64,000 bases of DNA from Brachybacterium massiliense (GTDB taxonomy: Bacteria > Actinomycetota > Actinomycetes > Actinomycetales > Dermabacteraceae): positions 372,001 through 436,000 of the forward strand of contig NZ_FXXB01000006.1 in NCBI RefSeq assembly GCF_900184245.1. The letters are read 5' to 3'. Both the position numbers and the translations under genes were made by a program. Below, in pieces: positions 25,103 through 33,472 of the stretch (its first letter is position 1; each line of letters starts with the position of its first letter). Below the pieces are notes generated by a model, which was given only the letters and a program-made list of their open reading frames with translations, searched no databases and was not told the DNA's origin.

Positions 25103-28100
25103 ATGATCGTCACCGCAGACCAGGGACCCATGGGATCGCCGACCAGCAGGGACGGCAGCGGATTCCTCGCGCCCGGTGCGCTGCGCGTGACGGGGCACGG
25201 CGGCGAGGCGGCCGAGGCCCCGGTACCGGTGCTCGACGGGCTCGAGGAGCTGCGCGGGCGCACCATCGCCGCCGGTGACGTGCTGCGCTGGTACGTCCAC
25301 CCCGAGCTCGACGAGGCCCAGACCTGGGCGGCGACCCACATCGCCCTCGACCTCGAGCTGGATGACGGCAGCCGCCTCTCGCAGGCCGCGCCGCGCGATC
25401 AGTACGGCACCGAGGCCACCGCCCGCGGCCTCGGCGAGGGCCGGATCCTGTACGCCGACCAGTGGAACGACGTGCAGGTGGACCTCTCCGCCCTCGCCGG
25501 CCGCACCATCACCGAGGTGCTGGCCGTGCTCGATGCGCCGGGCGATCCCGAGGCCGATCTGCTCGATGCGGCTGACGGACCCGAGGGCTGGACGCAGGTG
25601 GAGCCGGAGCCGCTGACCGCCTGGGTGGACGGGCCGTACCTGGCGGCCCGCCCCGCCGATCCGCCCCTTGAGGACTCCGTGGCCTGGGTGGACACGCGGC
25701 GTGGCACCAATGCCTCCGGGGACTTCTCCCGGGGGAACACGCTTCCGCTGACCGCGCTGCCCAACGGCTTCGCCCTGTTCACCCCGGCGACCGACGCGCG
25801 CACCCGGCGCTGGGTGTACGAGCACCACCGCGCCAACGGGCCGGACAACCGCCCGCGCCTGCAGGCCATGGCGCTGTCCCACCAGCCCAGCCCCTGGATG
25901 GGCGACCGGCACCAGCTGATGATGATGCCGCTACTGGGCGCTGCACCGGATGCCAGCCCCACGGCGCGCGCCCGCGCCTTCGACCACGCGGGCGAGACCG
26001 CCCGGCCGGACCTGTACGAGGTCGCCCTCGACGGCGGCATCACCCTCCGCCTGGCCCCGACCGACCACGGCGCGATGTGCGAGATCGACCTGCCCGCCGA
26101 GCCGGAGGTAGTCCATCTGCTGCTCGAGGGCGTCGACGAGCACTCGCGGATCGACGCGGCCGGCTCCGTCTTCGACGGCCGACTGCACGGCTGGGTCGAC
26201 TCCTCACCCGCCCAGGGCCATTCCCAGACCGAGGGCGCGACCCGCATGTACCTGCTGGGGCAGGTGGAGCCCTCCCCGGTGGCGGTCGAGCACGCGCGCG
26301 GGGAGAGCACCGGCAGCGTGCTCACCTTCGCGCCGGGCACCCGCCGGGTCACGCTGCGCCTGGCCACCAGCTTCCTCGGCCTCGAGCAGAGCCGCCGCAC
26401 CTTCGCCCAGGAGCTCGCGGAGCGCTCCTTCGAGGAGATCCGGTCCGCGGCGCACGCCGCCTGGGCCGAGCGGCTCGGGGTGATCGAGGCCCCCGACGCC
26501 ACCCCCGCGCAGCGTCGCACCCTGTACGGCAACCTCTACCGGTTGAACCTCTACCCCTCCTCGCACTGGGAGAACGCCGGCACGGTCGAGCGGCCCGAGC
26601 CCGTCCACGCGAGCCCCGTGCTGCCCCCCAAGGGGCATGCCACCGCCACCCGCACCAACGCCCAGGTGGTGCCGGGGAAGATGTACGTCAACCACGGCTT
26701 CTGGGACACCTACCGCACCTGCTGGCCCGCCTATGCGCTGCTGTACCCGCAGCTGGCCGCGGAGCTCGCGGACGGCTTCGTCCAGCAGTACCGCGAGGGC
26801 GGCTGGATCGCCCGCTGGTCCGCTCCCGGCTGGGCGGACTGCATGACCGGCACCAGCAGCGACATCGCTTTCGCCGATCTCCAGGTCAAGGGCGTCCCGC
26901 TGCCCGATCCGCTCTCCGCCTACGAGTCCGGACTGCGCAACGCCACCGTCGCCCCGCCGTCGGCCCAGGTGGGACGCAAGGGCAACGAGAAGGCGGTGTT
27001 CACCGGGTACGTCGACACCGACACCGCGGAATCCGTCTCCTGGGCGCTCGAGGCGCACATCAACGACGCGGGCCTGGCCGCGCAGGCCGAGCTGCTCGCC
27101 CGCCGAGCCGAGGACGCGGGGGACCCGTCCGCCGCGCGGTTGCGGGAGGAAGCGCACTACCTGCGGGCACGGAGCCTGAACTATCCGCTCCTGTTCGATC
27201 CCGCGATCGAGTTCTTCCAGGGCCGACGCGCCGACGGCGCTTTCGCGCAGGCCCCGTGTGAGTACGACCCGCGCACCTGGGGCGGGGACTACACCGAGAC
27301 CGACGGCTGGAACTTCGCCTTCCACGTCCCCCACGACGGCGAGGGCCTGGCCGCGCTGTACGGCGGGCGCGAGATGCTGCGCGGACGGCTCGAGGAGTTC
27401 TTCGACACCCCCGAGCGGGCCGACCGTCCCGGCAGCTACGGCGGGGTCATCCACGAGATGGTCGAGGCCCGGGCGGTGAGGATGGGGCAGTTCGGCATGT
27501 CCAACCAGCCCTCCCACCACATCCCCTTCCTGTTCCACCACGTGGGCGCCCCGGAGGAGGCCTCCCGGATCGTGCGCGAGGTGCATCGTCGGCTGTTCGT
27601 GGGCGAACAGATCGGCCAGGGCTATCCCGGGGACGAGGACAACGGCGAGATGAGCGCCTGGTGGCTGCTGACGGCCCTGGGCCTGTACCCGCTGCAGCTC
27701 GGCACCGGGCGGTACCACCTGGTCGCCCCGCTGTTCCCGCGCGCGACCGTGCGCCCCCTGGGCGGGGAGCCCTTCTCGATCACCGCGGAGTCCGCCTCCT
27801 CGCAGGACGCCTGCATCGTCGCGATGACCGTCGACGGGCGCGAGCACCGCGACTCTTGGATCGACCACTCCGCTCTGCGCGGCCGCCTCCACCTGCACCT
27901 GGCCGCGGAGCCGGAGGACTGGGGCCGCATCCCGCCGTCGCTGAGCGCACCGGGGGAAAGGTCGCAGCCGCTGCGCGACCTGTTCGCCGCCGACCCGTCG
28001 GATCCGCTGCGCGACGACGACGCCCGCACCGAGCGCGCCTTCGACAGCGCGAGCGCGGTGATCGCACTGCCCGAGCTGGGGGAGCCGCTGCAGGCGCGCT

Positions 28101-28339
28101 TCCTCACCCTGACCTCCTCCGCGCAGACGGGCGGGGACCCGATCGCCTGGCGGCTCGAGGGCTCGGACGACGGCACGAGCTGGGTGACGCTCGACGCACG
28201 CTCCGGGCAGCGCTTCCCCTGGCGCCGCCAGACCCGGCCCTTCGAGATCGGCTCACCGAGGCCCTGCACCCATCACCGCCTCGTGGTCACGACCTCCCAG
28301 GGGCCGCTGCGGCTGGCCGAGGTCGAGCTGCTGGCCTGA
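25103..28339 (+). CDS. Glycoside hydrolase family 92 (alpha-mannosidase-like)
   Basis: Large enzyme of 1078 residues. An N-terminal beta-sandwich of about 190 residues precedes the family core, which opens with VDTRRGTNASGDFSRGNTLP. Core motifs: KMYVNHGFWDTYRTCWPAYA, SAPGWADCMTGTSSDIAFAD, YTETDGWNFAFHVPHDGEGL, and GDEDNGEMSAWWLLTALGLY, whose acidic residues correspond to the GH92 calcium/base region. A C-terminal discoidin-like beta domain (about 130 residues, ending LRLAEVELLA) follows. GH92 enzymes are calcium-dependent exo-alpha-mannosidases acting on N-glycan or yeast mannan. Specificity is not readable. There is no signal peptide, so it appears cytosolic and would need imported oligosaccharides. 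It is a single-gene unit whose end overlaps a convergent gene by 53 bases. Confidence 0.85.
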   Translation: MIVTADQGPMGSPTSRDGSGFLAPGALRVTGHGGEAAEAPVPVLDGLEELRGRTIAAGDVLRWYVHPELDEAQTWAATHIALDLELDDGSRLSQAAPRDQYGTEATARGLGEGRILYADQWNDVQVDLSALAGRTITEVLAVLDAPGDPEADLLDAADGPEGWTQVEPEPLTAWVDGPYLAARPADPPLEDSVAWVDTRRGTNASGDFSRGNTLPLTALPNGFALFTPATDARTRRWVYEHHRANGPDNRPRLQAMALSHQPSPWMGDRHQLMMMPLLGAAPDASPTARARAFDHAGETARPDLYEVALDGGITLRLAPTDHGAMCEIDLPAEPEVVHLLLEGVDEHSRIDAAGSVFDGRLHGWVDSSPAQGHSQTEGATRMYLLGQVEPSPVAVEHARGESTGSVLTFAPGTRRVTLRLATSFLGLEQSRRTFAQELAERSFEEIRSAAHAAWAERLGVIEAPDATPAQRRTLYGNLYRLNLYPSSHWENAGTVERPEPVHASPVLPPKGHATATRTNAQVVPGKMYVNHGFWDTYRTCWPAYALLYPQLAAELADGFVQQYREGGWIARWSAPGWADCMTGTSSDIAFADLQVKGVPLPDPLSAYESGLRNATVAPPSAQVGRKGNEKAVFTGYVDTDTAESVSWALEAHINDAGLAAQAELLARRAEDAGDPSAARLREEAHYLRARSLNYPLLFDPAIEFFQGRRADGAFAQAPCEYDPRTWGGDYTETDGWNFAFHVPHDGEGLAALYGGREMLRGRLEEFFDTPERADRPGSYGGVIHEMVEARAVRMGQFGMSNQPSHHIPFLFHHVGAPEEASRIVREVHRRLFVGEQIGQGYPGDEDNGEMSAWWLLTALGLYPLQLGTGRYHLVAPLFPRATVRPLGGEPFSITAESASSQDACIVAMTVDGREHRDSWIDHSALRGRLHLHLAAEPEDWGRIPPSLSAPGERSQPLRDLFAADPSDPLRDDDARTERAFDSASAVIALPELGEPLQARFLTLTSSAQTGGDPIAWRLEGSDDGTSWVTLDARSGQRFPWRRQTRPFEIGSPRPCTHHRLVVTTSQGPLRLAEVELLA

Positions 28340-29081
28340 ACGGGCCTGCGCACCAGAGCGCCGCGACCGGACAGGGCGCGCCCCGCCGTGCATCGCCGAG
28401 TGCGAACGGCAGCGTCATCAGCGCCCACACCACAGCGATCAGCACGGCCTCCACCAGCAGGTACTGCGGCCACGGGCCCAGCAGGTCCAGGATCGAGGGC
28501 CCGGCGGGGGCGCGGTTGAGGTAGCCGTAGTTCGCGCCGGTCAGCGCATTGCCGGTGAAGGCGATCACGGCCCAGGCCACGGTCGCCGCATAGGCCAGGC
28601 CGTAGCCGCGCCAGGTGGGCCGGTAGCCCAGGCCCCACACCAGCACCACGGGCACCACCACGCCCATCCCGTGGGCGATCCAGTACTGCGCGAACTCCAG
28701 CGGGACCCACACGAAGTAGTTGACGTCCGGGGTGAGCACCGACTGCAGGTTCAGCGTCAGACCCCAGAACCAGCTGATCACGATCGCCCAGCGGGCCTGC
28801 GTGATCATCGCGATCGGGACGATGATCCGCAGCGCATCGGAGTAGTGCAGGGGCAACGACTCCTCGAGGTTCCACGCCCACGGCATCAGCCCCCACAGCA
28901 GCCACAGCAGTGAGTTCGCCAGCAGCATCCAGCCCGCGCGTCGCAGCCACCGGTCGACCGCCGCGGGCTCCGACCGTCGCACGACGAGCACCAGCACGAC
29001 AGAGGCGAGCGCGAGCAGGACGAGGACACCGACGTGCTCGAGACCGTACGGGGTCATCCGCCCCAGGGGAGGTCCATCCAT
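28287..29081 (-). CDS. YwaF/TIGR02206-like integral membrane protein
   Basis: Polytopic protein of 264 residues with about seven transmembrane helices. The pattern EESLPLHYSDALRIIVPIAM (the conserved LPLH..D region) with TLNLQSVLTPD, EFAQYWIAHGMGVVVPVVLV and NALTGANYGYLNRAPAGPSI matches the TIGR02206/YwaF family of unknown function. The C-terminal 35 residues are a Pro/Ala/Arg-rich tail that overlaps the GH92 gene end on the other strand, so the tail may be unconstrained. The start at 29081 has a -10-like CATACT 7 bases upstream. An internal ATG at 29057 is possible. Confidence 0.7.
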   Translation of the reverse strand: MDGPPLGRMTPYGLEHVGVLVLLALASVVLVLVVRRSEPAAVDRWLRRAGWMLLANSLLWLLWGLMPWAWNLEESLPLHYSDALRIIVPIAMITQARWAIVISWFWGLTLNLQSVLTPDVNYFVWVPLEFAQYWIAHGMGVVVPVVLVWGLGYRPTWRGYGLAYAATVAWAVIAFTGNALTGANYGYLNRAPAGPSILDLLGPWPQYLLVEAVLIAVVWALMTLPFALGDARRGAPCPVAALWCAGPFRPAARPRPAAAAPGRS

Positions 29082-29088
29082 GGCGACG

Positions 29089-29094
29089 AGTATG
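29089..29094 (-). promoter_or_regulatory. -10-like hexamer CATACT for the YwaF-like gene
   Basis: CATACT (minus strand) ends 7 bases before the ATG at 29081. No Shine-Dalgarno is seen. Confidence 0.35.
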
Positions 29095-29126
29095 CCGCCA
29101 CCGATGCTGACGCGGGAGGCCGCGTT

Positions 29127-30326
29127 TCAGGAGGACTCTCGTGCGGAAGTCTTCGGTGCGGAGGAATTGGGACCAACCCGGCGAAGCAGGACGAGGCAGA
29201 GCAGGCCGCACAGCCCGCTGAGCACGCCCCAGCCGAAGAAGGCGGTGGAATGCTCGGCAGCATCTCCCGCTGCGACGATCACGGGTCGCAATCCGACCAT
29301 CGCGAGTCCGTTCGCGGCGGAGGCCAGCGAGAGGACCGTGGCCCTCCATCGCGGACCCACCGCGTCGATCAGCCAGATATCCGTGATCGTCTTGCCGAGA
29401 CCGAAGGCCGCGGTGCCGGCGGGCAGTACGATCACCAACGTCAGCCACGCCTGGCCGAGATGTGCGGTGAGCGCCACGAGCACATAGCTCAGCGCCATGA
29501 GGATGATCGAGAAGACGATCCAGCGCCCGTGACGACGGGGCGCGAGCCGGGTGGCGAGCCATCCGCCGAGGGCCACGGCGACGGCGATCATCCCGTAGCC
29601 GACTCCGATCGCGGCCGCTCCCAGCCCCATCTGGAGTCCCAACGGCTGGATGAGGATCCTGATGGAGATACCGACCGTGAGGACGATCGCAGCCAGCATG
29701 ATCCCGGTGCGCACGGCCGGGATTCGGAGGGAGCTTCGCAGCGAGTCCGGCGATGCCGCAGAGGCGTGGGCGGCGGGCACGGGGACCGAGGGAACGGTGA
29801 TGGCGACCAGGAGAGCGATCAGCCCCAGGCCCGAGGTGACGAGATAGGGCAAGGGGGGCCAGACCTCGAGCAGCAGCCCGGCGCTGAGCAGTGAGACCAC
29901 TCCGGCCAGTCCGCCGGCGAGCCGGGTGCGCCCCAGGTAGCGCGAGGGGGAGAGCTCCTCGGGACGGGACTCCGCGAGCTCCCAGGCGTATGTGGAGTCG
30001 AGTCCGGAGGCGAGCGCCCAGAGCATCCCCCACACGCCCCAGACGACAGCCATCAGCCAGACGCTCGAGACCAGTCCGATCCCGGCGAAGACGAGAACCG
30101 TCAGCGCACACGTCGCCAGGAGGGCGCGTTTCCTCCCGATCCTGTCCATCAGATGGCCCATGGGGACCTCCGCCAGGACGAGGACGGCGTGGAAGACGGC
30201 ATCGACAGCGGCCGCCTGCATCGGGGTGTATCCCTGCTCGAGCAGGAAGATCATCCAGGTGGGGAACCAGAACTGGACATCCAGGAGGATCCGGACACCC
30301 AGGAGGCGACCGAGCGGACCGATCAT
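29127..30326 (-). CDS. MFS transporter (third gene of an unrecognised membrane operon)
   Basis: Twelve-helix major facilitator protein of 399 residues. The motif A loop is visible as GHLMDRIGRKRALLATC, and an early helix reads ILLDVQFWFPTWMIFLLEQG. A cytosolic loop lies near PSVPVPAAHASAASPDSLRS. The class resembles small DHA1-like exporters. No substrate can be named. It begins 19 bases after the stop of the two-TM protein gene and is the last gene of a solute-binding protein / two-TM protein / MFS operon. Codon choice appears slightly less extreme in GC than in neighbours, but this was judged by eye. Confidence 0.8.
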   Translation of the reverse strand: MIGPLGRLLGVRILLDVQFWFPTWMIFLLEQGYTPMQAAAVDAVFHAVLVLAEVPMGHLMDRIGRKRALLATCALTVLVFAGIGLVSSVWLMAVVWGVWGMLWALASGLDSTYAWELAESRPEELSPSRYLGRTRLAGGLAGVVSLLSAGLLLEVWPPLPYLVTSGLGLIALLVAITVPSVPVPAAHASAASPDSLRSSLRIPAVRTGIMLAAIVLTVGISIRILIQPLGLQMGLGAAAIGVGYGMIAVAVALGGWLATRLAPRRHGRWIVFSIILMALSYVLVALTAHLGQAWLTLVIVLPAGTAAFGLGKTITDIWLIDAVGPRWRATVLSLASAANGLAMVGLRPVIVAAGDAAEHSTAFFGWGVLSGLCGLLCLVLLRRVGPNSSAPKTSARESS

Positions 30327-30345
30327 GTGCGTGCGCTGTCGTGAT

Positions 30346-31647
30346 TCATGACAGGCTCTGACGCCGCTTCCAGATGAACACTGCGACCAGGACGACGGAG
30401 AGCATCAGGCTGAGGATCAGGATCGCATCCATCGACTGGGACGAGAGCCAGGAGGTGATCGACCCGTTGCCGAGGTCGAAGACGGACTGCGAGGGATCCT
30501 GACCGGCGTCCCTGCCGAACTGCACGAGCGCGATCGCCGTGGCGAGGACCGAGGTGACACCGATGCTCATCAGGATGATGTCGGTGAACATCGCCGAGCG
30601 GGCGGCACGGTCCTCCGCGAGGGAGGCGAGACGCTCGCGGCAGATCTCGACCTTCTCCCGAACAGGCTCCTCGAGCAGCTCCAGGTACTCCCACGTCCCG
30701 AGGAAGCGCTGCATCTCCTCGTGACTTCTCCTGCTCACGTGCTGGCGCACCTCGGCACGGAGCATCAGCAGCTCCTGGGCTCTGTGTCGGGTGGCGCGGA
30801 GCTCATGCCGGAGGTCGGTGATCGAGACGTCACGGCTCTCGGCCATCGACCAGGCGAGGATCTGGCGCAGGCTCTCGTCGACCCAGTGCATTGCGGACCA
30901 GAAGAACTGCGCCTTGCGCAGGGCCTGCCAGCTCAGCTCGATCTCCCCGGGACGGTCAGGGCGGTGGATGTGGTTCATCCACTGCGCGACGAGAGGGCGA
31001 GCACCTGCGATGAGCTCGCCGACCTGCGCGCGATGCTCGGTGTCGATGTCCGAGACCCAGCGTCGCGCGAAAGCTTCCCCGCCAGTCCCCTCGGAGTCGA
31101 GTACCAGCGCCCGGGTCACCCAGAGGGGGCGATCGAGATCCCGCTCCTCGAGGTCCACGAACTCCTTCGCGTCGGAGAAATGGCGGATCTGCTGTACGAG
31201 GAACGCGTAATCGGTCTCGGCGCAGTGGCGGGCGAGCCTCGCACCGGCCTGCTGGACCGCGTCCTCCCAATGGTCCGCGTCGCGCAGCAGCTCGGCATCG
31301 AGCCCCGGCTCCGTGCGCAGGCGCCCCTCGACCAGCAGCACGTCGTGGTCGAAGAGGCTCCAGCTCAGCTCCGTGACCTCGAGACCCGGGATGCGCGGAG
31401 CCTCCGCGGGTTCGACCGCGCCGGAGACCACCTCGAGCGGTCGGGGGAGGGTGTCCGCAGCGGCCTTCGACCAGCCGGCCGGGCCAGTCCGATGATCTGC
31501 AGCCCGGTGCATGTGCCATCGCTGTGCGGAGACCCGATGGGCGAGACGATCCCAGAATGCGCGGAAGCGCTCTGGGTCACGATCCGCTGCCCCGGGAGTG
31601 CTGGTGAAACCGACCCGGATCGGTGCCATCCATCGGAACTCATGCAT
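30346..31647 (-). CDS. Unrecognised protein with two C-terminal TM helices (CorA/RMD1-like layout)
   Basis: Protein of 433 residues that I do not recognise. Residues 1-350 are soluble, rich in charged helices, with aromatic landmarks FRAFWDRLAHRVSAQRWHMH, TELSWSLFDHDVLLVEG and WVDESLRQILAW. A long helical stretch (LELLEEPVREKVEICRERL and on) leads into two hydrophobic helices: MFTDIILMSIGVTSVLATAI and MDAILILSLMLSVVLVAVFI. They are separated by about 30 polar residues and followed by WKRRQSLS. This large soluble domain with a terminal helix pair recalls CorA or RMD1/DUF155 proteins, but no GMN motif is present. Its ATG overlaps the upstream gene by 8 bases (ATGCATGA), so translation is coupled to the solute-binding protein. 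Confidence 0.65.
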   Translation of the reverse strand: MHEFRWMAPIRVGFTSTPGAADRDPERFRAFWDRLAHRVSAQRWHMHRAADHRTGPAGWSKAAADTLPRPLEVVSGAVEPAEAPRIPGLEVTELSWSLFDHDVLLVEGRLRTEPGLDAELLRDADHWEDAVQQAGARLARHCAETDYAFLVQQIRHFSDAKEFVDLEERDLDRPLWVTRALVLDSEGTGGEAFARRWVSDIDTEHRAQVGELIAGARPLVAQWMNHIHRPDRPGEIELSWQALRKAQFFWSAMHWVDESLRQILAWSMAESRDVSITDLRHELRATRHRAQELLMLRAEVRQHVSRRSHEEMQRFLGTWEYLELLEEPVREKVEICRERLASLAEDRAARSAMFTDIILMSIGVTSVLATAIALVQFGRDAGQDPSQSVFDLGNGSITSWLSSQSMDAILILSLMLSVVLVAVFIWKRRQSLS

Positions 31648-32677
31648 CGGAGATCTCCAGGTCGTCGAGGCGTACTGCGAGAAGCTTCCCGGCCAGCGGG
31701 CCGTCGAGGATCTTGACGGGGACGAGGGTCTGCGCCGTCGGCGTACCGTCGGGCCACTCGAGCACGGAGGCCGAGGTGCCCGACGGCGTCGCTCCCACAG
31801 GAGCGCCGGAGTCGTCCATCAGCTCCACGGCACCGCCCTGGGCGGCGCTGAGGGTCACCTGCGGCGGACCGGGGGTCAGCGAGTCCAGCAGACGCTGGTA
31901 GTCCTCGGTGCGCTGGAAGTCCGCGAGAGCGGCGTCGATCTCCCGTTTGAGTCTCTGCCCTTCGGAGGAGTCCTTCAGCAGCAGGTGAAGGCCCTGGGTC
32001 GACGAGGTCAGGCTCGAGCTGGGGGAGACCTCGGCGTAGGCGGTCGCATCGTCGGGGAAGGACGGCCCCTCCAGGACCGCTCGTCCGGCGATCGCTCCTT
32101 CTGCGACGAGGTCCGCCTCATCGTTCATCACCGCGGTGAAGGCGGCGAGCGAGGAGGGGTGATCGGAGAAGGTGGCACCGGAGTCATCCAACTCGTCCCA
32201 GTACTGATAGCCCTCGACGCGGGCGATCCGGAGGCCGTCGAGATCTGTGCGGTCGGCGACCGAATCCAGCAGCTCGCCCTTCTTGCCGATCAGCGTGTAG
32301 CGGAAGTCGAGCAGGGGTTCCGTGTAAAGGGCGAACGAATCTCGGGATGCGGAGACGATCACGGGAGCCATGCCGATGCTGGCGCCGTTGGTGACATCCC
32401 GCTCGGCGAGCGGCCAGGTGCTGAAGGTGAACACCGGCGTGTACCCGGCGCGGCCGAGGATCTCGGTGAGCATCTCGGCCACCGGCCCGTTGTTCGGCAG
32501 ATCGGGGGAGATGTACGGGAGCCATTCCGAGGTGGAGATCTGCAGGGGCTGCGAGCGCTCCGGCGGGTCGGCTCGCACGACGGCGAGGACCAGCGCCAGG
32601 CACAGGGCGAGCACCACGGCGATCATGACGACAGACAATGACAGACCGCTCCTGCGTGGAGCGGGAGGCCTGATCAT
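31640..32677 (-). CDS. Membrane-anchored family 3 solute-binding-like protein with extra C-terminal domain
   Basis: Protein of 345 residues. One N-terminal helix (SLSVVMIAVVLALCLALVLA, about residues 14-33) lacks a lipobox cysteine, so it is probably an uncleaved anchor or signal peptide. The next ~230 residues have the PBPb/SBP_bac_3 plan: WLPYISPDLPNNGPVAEMLT, AGYTPVFTFSTWPLAERDV, DSFALYTEPLLDFRYTLIG, GLRIARVEGYQYWDEL and LKREIDAALADFQRTEDYQR. A further ~75-residue tail (from TPGPPQVTLSAAQGGAVEL to the end) is not part of that fold. No ABC permease or ATPase is nearby. Instead it is coupled to a two-TM protein and an MFS gene, suggesting sensing rather than classical ABC uptake. Confidence 0.7.
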   Translation of the reverse strand: MIRPPAPRRSGLSLSVVMIAVVLALCLALVLAVVRADPPERSQPLQISTSEWLPYISPDLPNNGPVAEMLTEILGRAGYTPVFTFSTWPLAERDVTNGASIGMAPVIVSASRDSFALYTEPLLDFRYTLIGKKGELLDSVADRTDLDGLRIARVEGYQYWDELDDSGATFSDHPSSLAAFTAVMNDEADLVAEGAIAGRAVLEGPSFPDDATAYAEVSPSSSLTSSTQGLHLLLKDSSEGQRLKREIDAALADFQRTEDYQRLLDSLTPGPPQVTLSAAQGGAVELMDDSGAPVGATPSGTSASVLEWPDGTPTAQTLVPVKILDGPLAGKLLAVRLDDLEISDA

Positions 32678-32683
32678 CTCAGC

Positions 32684-32689
32684 ACTATA
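32684..32689 (-). promoter_or_regulatory. -10 hexamer TATAGT of the three-gene membrane operon
   Basis: TATAGT (five of six consensus bases) ends 6 bases before the ATG at 32677. With no Shine-Dalgarno present, a leaderless operon mRNA is predicted. Confidence 0.55.
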
Positions 32690-32858
32690 ACCGCGCCTGC
32701 GTCGGCCGGGAGACGAGTGCAGTGCTGTCGCGGTGATCCCTGAGCCCGGTCTCGCCGTGAGGACGAGCACCCCGCCCTCCCTCGACGATCTATGAGGGGG
32801 CCGGAGCCGGATACCATCTATCCACCCACGCGCCCGCGTCTCGAGGAGAACCGCACCG

Positions 32859-33371
32859 ATGTCCCAGGCCTATCACGCCGATTCCGCCGACCTCGTCGTC
32901 AAGGAGGTCCTCACCTGGGACCTGTTCGGCACGGCCTCGCGCGAGCTCGCCCAGAGCGTCGCGGACTCGGACTTCGATCCCGAGATCGTGATCGCCGTGG
33001 CTCGCGGCGGCTTGCTGCCGGCCGGCTCGCTCTCCTATGCGCTGGGCCTCAAACTCGCCGACGCGATCAACGTCGAGTTCTACACCGACGTGCACGAGAC
33101 CCTGCCCGATCCGGTGCTGCTGGCCCCGATGCTCGACACCGAGTCGATCAAGGGCAAGCGTCTCCTGGTGGTCGATGACGTCGCCGACTCCGGCCGCACC
33201 CTTGCCCTGGTGCTGGACCTGCTGCGGGACATGGGCGCCGATGCGCGCAGCGCGGTGCTCTATGCGAAGTCCGCCTCCGTGGTCTCGCCGGACTTCGTCT
33301 GGCGCCGCACCGATGAGTGGATCGTCTTCCCCTGGTCCGCCGAGCCGCCGGTCACGCCGAACGCCGGCTGA
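32859..33371 (+). CDS. Phosphoribosyltransferase (hypoxanthine/xanthine type)
   Basis: Type I phosphoribosyltransferase of 170 residues. The PRPP-binding loop is LLVVDDVADSGRTLALVLDL, and the pyrophosphate-binding region is VIAVARGGLLPAGSLSYAL. The closing VWRRTDEWIVFPWS is typical of the xanthine/hypoxanthine-like group in actinobacteria. It probably salvages a purine base to its nucleotide. The exact base is not evident. The ATG at 32859 follows GAGGAG by about ten bases. A very strong hairpin follows. Confidence 0.85.
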   Translation: MSQAYHADSADLVVKEVLTWDLFGTASRELAQSVADSDFDPEIVIAVARGGLLPAGSLSYALGLKLADAINVEFYTDVHETLPDPVLLAPMLDTESIKGKRLLVVDDVADSGRTLALVLDLLRDMGADARSAVLYAKSASVVSPDFVWRRTDEWIVFPWSAEPPVTPNAG

Positions 33372-33387
33372 CCCCGAGCCCGCCACG

Positions 33388-33431
33388 ACGCAGAAGGAGC
33401 CGGATCCCCAGGGATCCGGCTCCTTCTGCGT
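33388..33431. terminator. Bidirectional terminator, 21-pair hairpin
   Basis: Perfect palindromic arms 33388-33408 and 33411-33431 (core GGAGCCGGATCCC / GGGATCCGGCTCC), closing in practice around a 4-base loop. It lies 17 bases after the phosphoribosyltransferase stop and 42 bases from the end of the convergent DUF808 gene. Confidence 0.75.
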
Positions 33432-33472
33432 CTGGCCGTGCAGGCCGCTCACCGCGAGCGGCGGGCGGGCGG

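Noticed and set aside
30346..31647. Calling the 433-residue protein a CorA magnesium channel
   Set aside because: Only the two-helix C-terminal layout fits. The GMN motif between the helices is missing and the soluble domain is not recognisable.
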